Source: Tubiluchus corallicola
Taxonomy: Eukaryota > Priapulida > Priapulimorpha > Priapulimorphida > Tubiluchidae
Assembly: GCA_030141605.1 (NCBI GenBank)
Contig: JAQGDQ010002448.1
Location: forward strand, 1 to 31,472
Direction: 5' to 3'
DNA length: 31,472 nt
The translations under genes and the position numbers were made by a program. How positions within the stretch are numbered: position 1 is the stretch's first letter; each line of letters begins with the position of its first letter. The notes beneath the pieces were generated by a model. The model worked only from the letters and a program-made list of their open reading frames with translations. It did no database searches and was not told where the DNA came from. Positions 1 through 6,475 of this stretch are shown piece by piece.

Positions 1-1
1 A

Positions 2-445
2 AGGAATTTGCATTTTTTGAGCTAAAAATGGTAGACCATTTTTTATTTCATATATAGGCCCTTTTGGTCCATCTAGCGGGGTTCCCATTGTATATCCCTT
101 TTTTAGAAAAGAAATCATTGATTTCAGGCTTGCTACACTTTGTTTGTCTGAAGAGCCTCTTAATGGCTCCATTTTCAATTTTTTTAAAACAGATGCAACT
201 AATTCACCATCTTTAGTTGGACTAACTAATGGTGCAGCTTTTTCTTTGTACTCTAATCCAATAATAGCCATTAAAAGTTTACTATGCCAAAATCCAAAGA
301 TTTCACTTCTATCTTTATTTAAACTTTCTCCTTCACTTATAATTTTTATTTTATAGGTTGATTTTAGAAATTTAAATATTAGATATATAAAAAAACCGTA
401 TATTTTATATTTTTTTATTTCTTTGTCTCTTTTTTTTTCTTCCAT
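2..445 (-). CDS. DUF374 lysophospholipid acyltransferase-family protein (partial, C-terminus off window)
   Basis: The first 148 residues are visible, read from ATG at 445; the rest lies beyond position 1. Seen: FWHSKLL near residue 54, the block SPTKDGELVASVLKK, then RGSSDKQS, and a GTPLDGPKGPIYEIKNG block near the visible end. These match in order the DUF374 pattern (WH, SxxxDGEL, RGSS, DGPxGP). The DUF374 family is related to the LPxA/PlsC acyltransferases and is found in bacteria with an outer membrane, so a role in lipid or lipid A acylation is likely but unproven. The start is set by a GGAG ribosome-binding site about 5 bases upstream. It lies downstream of ybaB on the same strand, separated by 175 bases that hold a terminator and an inverted repeat. 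Confidence 0.85.
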   Translation of the reverse strand, partial: MEEKKRDKEIKKYKIYGFFIYLIFKFLKSTYKIKIISEGESLNKDRSEIFGFWHSKLLMAIIGLEYKEKAAPLVSPTKDGELVASVLKKLKMEPLRGSSDKQSVASLKSMISFLKKGYTMGTPLDGPKGPIYEIKNGLPFLAQKMQIP

Positions 446-499
446 GATTCTCCAAATAATACTATTAAAAAGTTTTAATAAAATATAACTTAATATTAA

Positions 500-564
500 T
501 TTTAGAGATATATAAAATTTGTGTACTTTCTTTCAATGTCAAGAAAATACACAAGCCTCTAAAA
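500..564. repeat. Imperfect long inverted repeat upstream of the DUF374 gene
   Basis: The arms 519-532 and 541-554 are complementary at 13 of 14 positions (core TTGTGTA / TACACAA) around an 8-base centre. The outer arms 500-507 and 557-564 (TTTTAGAG / CTCTAAAA) are also complementary, offset by an 11-base bulge. The centre carries a perfect minus-strand TTGACA at 537-542, 92 bases before the DUF374 start, but the -10 box is poor at normal spacing (ATTTTA at spacer 18). It could be an operator around a promoter, or simply a hairpin. Confidence 0.5.
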
Positions 565-591
565 ATTCAACAATATACTATATTAATAAAA

Positions 592-610
592 AAGAGAGCT
601 AAACTCTCTT
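592..610 (-). terminator. Rho-independent terminator after ybaB
   Basis: A 7-bp stem AAGAGAG / CTCTCTT with a 5-base loop lies 10 bases after the ybaB stop codon. On the minus strand it is followed by a T-rich run, as expected for an intrinsic terminator. Confidence 0.8.
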
Positions 611-620
611 AAATTAAGCA

Positions 621-983
621 CTATAGTAAACCTGGTATACTTATTCCGCCTGTAACTGAAGCCATTTCATTATCAGATAGCTCCTCCGCTTGCCTCATAA
701 CCTCTGTTATAGCTGATAATACTAAGTCTTCTAGCATTTCTTTGTCTCCATCATTTGCTATTTCTTTTATTATATCTTCTGATATTTTTATATCAACTAT
801 CTCCTTTTGTCCGTTAGCTTTTACAGATACTGCTCCTCCACCAACTGAAGTTTCTACAAATTTATCTTTCAATTCTTCTTGTATTTTTAACATTTTTTGC
901 TGCATTTCTTGTGCTTGCTGTAGAAGTTTTTGATTTCCTCCACCTTTAGGTGAATTTGATGATTTTTTAAGTTTCCTAACCAT
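621..983 (-). CDS. ybaB: YbaB/EbfC-family nucleoid-associated protein
   Basis: 120 residues, close to the usual 100-115 for this family of small DNA-binding dimers that coat or bridge the nucleoid. Seen: a basic N-terminal tail (about residues 1-18), an amphipathic helix rich in Q, M and E (LQQAQEMQQKMLKIQEEL), then VGGGAVSVKANGQKEIVDIK, the family's hallmark strand region. The C-terminal helix VLSAITEVMRQAEEL is followed by a short glycine-rich end. In many genomes ybaB neighbours dnaX and recR; neither is present here. The ATG is preceded by AGGAGG, and the gene has its own promoter and terminator, so it is probably monocistronic or weakly linked to the DUF374 gene. Confidence 0.93.
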   Translation of the reverse strand: MVRKLKKSSNSPKGGGNQKLLQQAQEMQQKMLKIQEELKDKFVETSVGGGAVSVKANGQKEIVDIKISEDIIKEIANDGDKEMLEDLVLSAITEVMRQAEELSDNEMASVTGGISIPGLL

Positions 984-1022
984 AACACACTTCCTCCTGT
1001 ATAATTAATTGAAATTTGGTTC

Positions 1023-1051
1023 ATTATAACACATTATTATATTCCTTTCAA
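1023..1051 (-). promoter_or_regulatory. Promoter for ybaB
   Basis: On the minus strand TTGAAA (1046-1051), a 17-base spacer and a perfect TATAAT (1023-1028) lie about 40 bases upstream of the ybaB start. This is a near-consensus housekeeping sigma promoter. Confidence 0.75.
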
Positions 1052-1064
1052 CACATTATTTCAT

Positions 1065-1093
1065 TTGTATTTACTAGTAAAAATTGTTATAAT
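1065..1093 (+). promoter_or_regulatory. Promoter for the flavodoxin-like gene
   Basis: TTGTAT (1065-1070), 17 bases, then TATAAT (1088-1093) preceded by TG to form an extended -10. It is back to back with the ybaB promoter. Confidence 0.65.
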
Positions 1094-1179
1094 CATCATA
1101 CTTAAATCTATAATAATATTAATATATTAAACTATTTTTCAAATTAGTAATATTTCTTTAAAAAAAGGAGGTTTTGTTA

Positions 1180-1665
1180 ATGAAAAAATTAATAATATTC
1201 TTCTCTTATGAAGGAAATACAAGGTATATTGCTGAAAACATTTCTAAAGCCATTAATGCTGATATTCTAGAAGTAAATACAAAAAAAGAACTTAAAAATA
1301 ATAAATTTTTAACAATGTTTTGGGGAGGAAAGCAAGTTCTCTTTAAAGAAAAGCCTGAGATTGTAAATATTGATATTAGTATAAATAACTATGATTTTAT
1401 TTTTTTAGGTTCACCTGTATGGGCTTTTAATTATGCTCCTGCCATTAGAACTTTTCTAGATCAAAAACTTATTAACAATAAAAATATCGCCCTTTTTTGC
1501 TGCAGTGAAGGTGCAAAAGGTAAAATTTTTGAAAATATGAAAAAAGAACTTACAGGAAATAAAATTATTGGAGAATGTGAATTTTTAAAACCTAAAGGTA
1601 ATGAAAATCAAGCTAATAATGCTAAAAAATGGGCTATGAAAATGGTTGAAAATATGAATTTCTAG
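1180..1665 (+). CDS. Flavodoxin-like protein
   Basis: 161 residues with a flavodoxin fold. The N-terminal strand and phosphate-binding loop read KKLIIFFSYEGNTRYIAENI, where SYEGNTRYIA matches the T/SxxxNT FMN-phosphate loop. FLGSPVWAFNYAPAIRTFL (near residues 84-102) matches the GSPxWxxxxAPAxxxFL motif of the flavodoxin_4 / flavodoxin-like oxidoreductase group, followed by IALFCCSEG. It probably carries electrons in the cytoplasm; the partner is unknown. The ATG at 1180 is preferred over an in-frame TTG at 1174 because AAGGAGG at 1165-1171 sits 8 bases before the ATG. No terminator was seen after it; the IS remnant starts about 80 bases downstream. Confidence 0.9.
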   Translation: MKKLIIFFSYEGNTRYIAENISKAINADILEVNTKKELKNNKFLTMFWGGKQVLFKEKPEIVNIDISINNYDFIFLGSPVWAFNYAPAIRTFLDQKLINNKNIALFCCSEGAKGKIFENMKKELTGNKIIGECEFLKPKGNENQANNAKKWAMKMVENMNF

Positions 1666-1880
1666 ATTTCATCACCTAATCTTAATTAATTTTATGATCA
1701 TATAAAGGTTCTTGATTTATTAATATTATACTTAATTAAAAAAATCAGCTCTAATATGAACTTGTCCTTGTCAAGTAAATCAAAAAATAAAAACACTGTT
1801 TTGGGCTATAGCTCAGTATTCTTTCGGACTGTAGCCTTTTAATTTCATATTAAATATCTATTGACTACCTAGTATTTGGT

Positions 1881-2204
1881 TTTTCAGATTTGAAGTCTTT
1901 TGCTAAAAGGTTTTCTTTAACAATTTCAGGCACTTTGTGTTTTCATTTATACCTTTTCTTTCTAATTACTGATTGCAAGCCTAGTTTTTATCATTAGTCT
2001 ATAAGCTCTTTTATGATTAATTTTAATACCATATGTTTTTTCTATCCACTTTTTAATTCTCAGTTTTCCATAAATGCCTTTAAGCTTATTAAAACATTCT
2101 AAAATCAATACTTTTATTAAAATATTTTCATAATTACGATTATTAGCTTTTCTATATAAAGCATTTTTTAGTAAGCTTCTCTTGAAATTACCGTTATTAT
2201 ACAT
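1881..2204 (-). pseudogene. IS3-family transposase OrfB remnant (N-terminal part only)
   Basis: An open stretch of 80 codons from 2204 to 1962 contains FNKLKGIYGKLRIKKWIE and INHKRAYRLMIKTRLAIS, matching the HTH_21 region of IS3 OrfB (YGxRRI... VNHKRVxRLMKxLGL). After a frameshift near 1965 the reading continues VIRKKRYK, a stop, then KHKVPEIVKENLLAKDF and ends at KSEKPN, the point just before the usual WxTDIT block of the DDE domain. The catalytic domain is deleted. Confidence 0.8.
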
Positions 2205-2256
2205 AGCTTTAAAATTGATAATCTTTTGTAACTTTTAATAAATTTATATTTTTGAA

Positions 2257-2545
2257 TTATAGCATCTCCTCCCACTTTTTTAGCCATTCAACTTCAGCTT
2301 TCAGATATTCAATTTCTTCTTACAATTGTAATTTAGTTTTTGGTCTTCTTCTTTCTCCACATTTACCACAATTGTTTTGGAAAAAGAGCTCCTATTCACC
2401 ATCACAGTATTTTTCACCAATTTTCTATTTAAATCATATTCTTTATATCAAGAATATACATAATTTGTTTACTACTAAAGCCTTTTTTCTTGAAATTAAT
2501 AGTTTGTAATTTAGTAGCATTATCATATTTCCTATTTTTTCCCAT
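2257..2545 (-). pseudogene. IS3-family transposase OrfA remnant
   Basis: From ATG at 2545 the reading begins MGKNRKYDNATKLQTINFKK, then continues through FSSKQIMYILDIK, a helix-turn-helix-like start, and hits a stop. After at least one frameshift, a second stretch contains RRRPKTKLQL, a stop, then EEIEYLKAEVEWLKKWEEML, the arginine-proline hinge and leucine-zipper helix typical of IS3 OrfA. Several in-frame stops make it non-functional. It lies directly upstream of the OrfB remnant, as in intact IS3 elements. Confidence 0.75.
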
Positions 2546-2628
2546 TAAAAAATCTCCTAAAAATTTTCAATTATAGTATAATACAAACGTGATTTTTTAT
2601 TACTGTTTACTTTTAGGGAATTATATCA

Positions 2629-2857
2629 TCATAATTGTTTTTTATAAAATAATTAAGTTTAGAGTTAAGCTAGCGATTTAGGTTTTAATAATATTTTTAG
2701 TTTTTTGATAAATTGATACTTAATAAAAATTAAAATTTTTTATTAACTCTACTGGCTTTAGAATGTTTACCCATAAATTATTTAGCAATAATCATAAACA
2801 TGCCTCTATTAAAACTGTAGAATTTAAATTTGCAAACAAATAATTAATGTTGTGCTA
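2629..2857. other. AT-rich intergenic stretch with no gene
   Basis: Sequence between the IS left end and the gnd promoter. No open frame with a ribosome-binding site, no strong hairpin and no RNA-gene-like GC-rich island was seen. Confidence 0.6.
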
Positions 2858-2886
2858 TTGACCTCTAAAAAATAACATGATATTAT
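2858..2886 (+). promoter_or_regulatory. Promoter for the gnd-zwf-pgl operon
   Basis: TTGACC (2858-2863), a 17-base spacer, then TATTAT (2881-2886), about 50 bases before the gnd start. It lies inside the segment bracketed by the IS copies, so the operon appears to carry its own promoter. Confidence 0.75.
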
Positions 2887-2934
2887 TTAAATTAAGAGTT
2901 ATATATAAATCAAATGTTTATAAGGGAGGTACAA

Positions 2935-3846
2935 ATGGTATTAGCAATGATTGGACTAGGCAAGATGGGAAGTAATATGACTAAGAAGCTTTTACGTACT
3001 GATCACAAAGTTATAGTATATGATATTAATAAGGAAGCTGTTGACGATTTAGGCAAGCATGGTGCTGTAGCTTGTTACTCAATAAATGATTTATATAAAA
3101 ATTTAGAAAATGAAAAAAGACCTGTTTTATGGTTAATGCTACCAGCAGGAAAAATAACAGAAAATACAATAATAGATGCTAAGAAAAATTTAAAACCAGG
3201 GTCTATTATAATAGATGGTGGCAATAGTTTTTATAAAGACACAATAAGAAGAAGCAATATACTAAAAGAATCAAATATTGAATTTCTAGATATAGGAACA
3301 AGTGGAGGATTATATGGAATAGTAAATGGTTATTGCTTTATGGTTGGAGGAGAAAAAAAAACGTATAACATAATAGAGCCAATACTTTCAGCTTTAGCAG
3401 CTAAAAATGGTTATGAGTATATTGGTGAGAGTGGAAGTGGGCATTATACAAAAATGATACACAATGGTATAGAATATGCAATGATGCAAGCATATGGTGA
3501 GGGATTTGAGCTTTTAAATAGTAAAAAAGAGTTTAATATTAATTTAGAAAAAGTGTCAAAAGTATGGAAAAATGGAAGTATAATTAATTCGTGGCTACTT
3601 GAATTATGTAGTAATATGTTTGAGAAAGATACGAGTTTGGAAGGTATAAAAGGATATGTAAACGACTCTGGAGAGGGAAGATGGACAGTACTTGATGCAA
3701 TAGAACAGAGCGTTCATGCTCCAGTTATAACATTATCATTAATGCAAAGATTTAGATCAAGAAAAGAAGAGACTTTTACAGATAAGGTAATAGCAGGTTT
3801 AAGAAATGAATTTGGAGGGCATTCAATTAAAAAAAAGGGAGAATAA
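2935..3846 (+). CDS. gnd: 6-phosphogluconate dehydrogenase, decarboxylating (short form)
   Basis: Converts 6-phosphogluconate to ribulose 5-phosphate and CO2, making NAD(P)H: the third oxidative pentose-phosphate step. 303 residues, the size of the short GntZ/YqeC-type enzymes (about 300) rather than the long E. coli form (about 470). Seen: Rossmann GLGKMGSNM at residues 7-15, IIDGGNSFYKDT, the substrate loop DIGTSGGLYGIVNGYCFMVG, catalytic Lys and Glu in HYTKMIHNGIEYAMMQAYGE, and SGEGRWT plus QRFRSR near the C-terminus. An upstream in-frame ATG at 2914 is rejected because GGGAGG at 2924-2929 sits 5 bases before the ATG at 2935. First gene of the operon; one base separates its stop from the zwf start. 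Cofactor preference (NAD or NADP) cannot be settled by eye. Confidence 0.93.
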   Translation: MVLAMIGLGKMGSNMTKKLLRTDHKVIVYDINKEAVDDLGKHGAVACYSINDLYKNLENEKRPVLWLMLPAGKITENTIIDAKKNLKPGSIIIDGGNSFYKDTIRRSNILKESNIEFLDIGTSGGLYGIVNGYCFMVGGEKKTYNIIEPILSALAAKNGYEYIGESGSGHYTKMIHNGIEYAMMQAYGEGFELLNSKKEFNINLEKVSKVWKNGSIINSWLLELCSNMFEKDTSLEGIKGYVNDSGEGRWTVLDAIEQSVHAPVITLSLMQRFRSRKEETFTDKVIAGLRNEFGGHSIKKKGE

Positions 3847-3847
3847 A

Positions 3848-5389
3848 ATGGAAAATAAAAATATGTGTGATATCACATCTTACTCTCCAATAAGTGATAA
3901 ATTTACAATAATTATATTTGGAGGAGCAGGTGATTTATCTCAAAGGAAGTTAATTCCAGAATTATATAGGATTTATTACTTAAATTTAATTGATAGTGAC
4001 TTTAAAATTATAGGGTTTGGATTACCAAGAATAGAATTAAATAAATTTAGGGTTATGGCAAAAATGTCAATAATGACCTTTACTAATGAAAAAGATATAG
4101 ATGAAGAAAAAATAGAATCTTTTTTAAATAAATTAAGTTATGTTTCGAGTGAATTTTATGACGTTGACAATTATAACACTTTGTATGATGAATATAAAGG
4201 AGCAAATAAAGAGGATGATCAGATATTATTTTACTTAGCAACTCCACCAGAGTTTGCTCCTGTGATTATTGAAAATATTGGAAAGAGCAATCTAAGGAGT
4301 TGTCTAAATAAGAAAATAATAATGGAAAAACCATTTGGTGTAGACCTAGAGAGTGCAAAAAAATTAAATAACACAGTTCATAAAGTGTTTGAAGAAAAAA
4401 GCATCTATAGAATAGATCACTATTTAGGAAAAGAAACAGTTCAAAATATACTATTTTTTAGATTTGGAAATAGTATCTTTGAGCCTATTTGGAATAGAAA
4501 TTTTATTGACCATATTCAAATAACAGTTGCAGAGGATATCGGAATAGGACATAGAGGTAAATTTTATGAAAAATCAGGAGTAGTAAGAGATGTAATACAA
4601 AATCACTTAATGCAACTTATTGCTCTTGTGTCAATGGAGCCTCCTGTTTTTTTTGAAGCAGATTCAATTCGAGATGAAAAAGTAAAAGTTTTTAAATCAG
4701 TGCATTACTTTACTAAGGAGTGTTTAAAAGAAAATATAGTAAAGGGGCAATATGATAAAGGAGAAATAAACAACAAACGAGTGAATTCTTACAGAGAAGA
4801 AAAGGATGTAGATATGAAATCCTCTACTCCAACATTTGTATCAGGAAAAATGTATATAGATAACTGGAGATGGTCTGGTGTACCTTTTTATTTTAGAGCT
4901 GGTAAGAGATTGAGGAAAAAATCCACAGAAATATATATACATTTTAAACATGTTCCACTAAAACTTTTTGGAGAAGAAGAATGTAAAAATATAGAACCTA
5001 ACGGAATACTTTTGTCTATTCAACCAAAAGAAAAAATAACTGTAAAATTTAATTTAAAATACCCAGGATCAGAAAATTTTCCCCACCAAGCAAGTATGGA
5101 TTTTAATTATAGTGACCTTGAAGATTCAGAGCCACTAAATGCTTATGAAAGACTACTTATTGACTGTTTAAAAGGAGATTTAACATTATTTGCAAGACAA
5201 GATGGTGTTGAAGCAATGTGGAAAATAGTAGACCCTATAAATAAATATTTTGATAATAATGATAGTACTGTGCTTCCAAATTACTTTGCTGGATCATGGG
5301 GGCCTAAAAGATCTAAAGAACTTATTGAAAATGATGGTAGACAATGGACTGAAGATTTTTTAGTAGGAGATTCAAAATGGGGAATATAA
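3848..5389 (+). CDS. zwf: Glucose-6-phosphate 1-dehydrogenase
   Basis: Oxidises glucose 6-phosphate to 6-phosphogluconolactone with NAD(P)+, the entry step of the oxidative pentose-phosphate branch. 513 residues, normal for the family (about 480-510). Seen: nucleotide-binding IIFGGAGDLSQRKLIPELY (residues 22-40), EKPFG (160-164), the substrate-binding signature RIDHYLGKE (188-196), EPIWNRNFIDHIQI, and the catalytic-His region VVRDVIQNHLMQ. The start at 3848 follows AAGGGAGA by about 5 bases; a longer frame from 3806 would run into gnd and has no ribosome-binding site. Its last 13 bases overlap pgl, indicating translational coupling. Confidence 0.96.
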   Translation: MENKNMCDITSYSPISDKFTIIIFGGAGDLSQRKLIPELYRIYYLNLIDSDFKIIGFGLPRIELNKFRVMAKMSIMTFTNEKDIDEEKIESFLNKLSYVSSEFYDVDNYNTLYDEYKGANKEDDQILFYLATPPEFAPVIIENIGKSNLRSCLNKKIIMEKPFGVDLESAKKLNNTVHKVFEEKSIYRIDHYLGKETVQNILFFRFGNSIFEPIWNRNFIDHIQITVAEDIGIGHRGKFYEKSGVVRDVIQNHLMQLIALVSMEPPVFFEADSIRDEKVKVFKSVHYFTKECLKENIVKGQYDKGEINNKRVNSYREEKDVDMKSSTPTFVSGKMYIDNWRWSGVPFYFRAGKRLRKKSTEIYIHFKHVPLKLFGEEECKNIEPNGILLSIQPKEKITVKFNLKYPGSENFPHQASMDFNYSDLEDSEPLNAYERLLIDCLKGDLTLFARQDGVEAMWKIVDPINKYFDNNDSTVLPNYFAGSWGPKRSKELIENDGRQWTEDFLVGDSKWGI

Positions 5390-6033
5390 TTATAGTTGAA
5401 AAAAGAAGTGACGTGGCAAGTGAATGCAAAGAAATATTTTTACAAGAATATGAAAAGCAAGTCATAAATAATGCTACATTTAATATAGCATTTTCAGGAG
5501 GGAATACACCTAAAGAATTTTTAAAATTACTTTCTAAAGAATGTATAAACTGGTCTATGGTACATATTTTTTTAATTGATGAAAGATATGTTCCCTTAGA
5601 ACATGAGGATAGTAACTACAAATTGATTTTAAATTTTTTAATAAAAAATATAGAAATACCTAAGAAAAATATTCATAAAATTGATTTTTTAGAAAATATT
5701 GAATCTAGTAGAGATGAATATAAGAAAGAAGTGCAAGATTTTTTTGATAACAATGTGCTTCATATGGCTTTTTTGGGGATCGGAAATGACGGTCATACAG
5801 CTTCTGTTTTCCCTGAAAATTACGAAAAAATAAATGATAGCATAAGTGTATCAGAAGTTGATAGAGTGAAACATAGTAGAATAACAATGAGCATAGATTT
5901 TATAAATAAAGCAAAATTAAAAATTTTTTTATTATTTGAAAATAAAAGAAAAATCCTTAATAATTTAAATGAAAAACACCCCGCTTATTATATAAAAAAA
6001 AATGTATATTACATCATTAATGAAGTAAATTAG
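5377..6033 (+). CDS. pgl: 6-phosphogluconolactonase
   Basis: Hydrolyses 6-phosphogluconolactone to 6-phosphogluconate, linking the zwf and gnd reactions. 218 residues, typical of the NagB-related DevB/Pgl family (about 220-240). Seen: NIAFSGGNTPKEFLKLL, HIFLIDERYVPLEHEDSNY (DERxVPxxHxxSN), and FLGIGNDGHTASVFP carrying the conserved GxGxDGHTASLFP loop. The start overlaps the end of zwf by 13 bases. No terminator follows; 43 bases after the stop the IS3-derived copy B begins, so transcription may run into it. Confidence 0.93.
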   Translation: MGNIIIVEKRSDVASECKEIFLQEYEKQVINNATFNIAFSGGNTPKEFLKLLSKECINWSMVHIFLIDERYVPLEHEDSNYKLILNFLIKNIEIPKKNIHKIDFLENIESSRDEYKKEVQDFFDNNVLHMAFLGIGNDGHTASVFPENYEKINDSISVSEVDRVKHSRITMSIDFINKAKLKIFLLFENKRKILNNLNEKHPAYYIKKNVYYIINEVN

Positions 6034-6075
6034 AAAAATTAAATAAAATAAAAAAACAGGCTCCTTACACAGTAC

Positions 6076-6309
6076 TGATATAATCCCCTAAAAGTAAACA
6101 GCAAGAAAAAATTACATTTGTATTATACTATTAATTGAATAATTGAAAATTTTTAGGGGATTTTTTAATGTGAAAAACCAAATACTAGGTAGTAAATAGA
6201 TACTTAATATGAAATTAAAAGGCTACAATCCGAAAGAATACTGAGCTATAGCCCAAAACAGTGTTTTTATTTTTTAATTTACTTAACAAGAACAAATTCA
6301 TATTAGAGC
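6076..6309 (+). mobile_element. IS3-derived MITE-like element, copy B (inverted relative to copy A)
   Basis: About 234 bases. 6076-6171 matches the left end of copy A (complement of about 2541-2628), including the CCCTAAAAGTAAACAG block and the sequence up to the OrfA start codon. 6172-6309 matches the right end of copy A (complement of 1748-1887). The join, at a GAAAA-like microhomology, removes all of OrfA and OrfB. It also has an extra copy of about 10 bases near 6131-6142. It keeps both ends but no coding sequence, as in a MITE. Confidence 0.8.
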
Positions 6310-6475
6310 TTGTTTATTTTTAAATAAAATTTAAGTATTAGTTTTCTTAAAAAACGGTTTCTACTTCCTTTATTGGTTTTTGTCATATCATAATATTTAA
6401 TATTATATAAAATTATACCTAAAAAGAGGTTTGGTAGTTTTATTTACATAAAAGTTTACAAGTTATTTAGTTTGC
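6310..6475. other. Intergenic stretch with no gene
   Basis: Separates copy B from the uvrB stop codon. AT-rich, without a clear terminator for either pgl or uvrB and without an open frame bearing a ribosome-binding site. Confidence 0.55.

Larger units (their letters stand above)
1748..2628 (-). mobile_element. Degenerate IS3-family insertion sequence, copy A
   Basis: The element reads on the minus strand. The left end (2603-2628) reads TGATATAATTCCCTAAAAGT inward and is closely matched by the left end of a second copy at 6076. The right part (1748-1887) matches 6172-6309 in inverted orientation with only scattered differences. Between the ends lie remnants of IS3 OrfA and the N-terminal part of OrfB; the DDE catalytic core is missing, so the copy cannot transpose by itself. 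The outer boundary at 1748 is set by where homology between copies stops, and the true terminal base on that side is uncertain by about 20 bases. Confidence 0.8.

Noticed and set aside
1803-1835. tRNA-like start (GGGCTATAGCTCAG) in the IS3 right end
   Set aside because: It resembles the 5' end of a tRNA, but no anticodon arm, T-arm or paired acceptor follows, and the same sequence is repeated in IS copy B.
2252-2509. Plus-strand open frame of 85 codons inside IS copy A
   Set aside because: It lies antisense to the OrfA remnant, has no ribosome-binding site and shows no family features.
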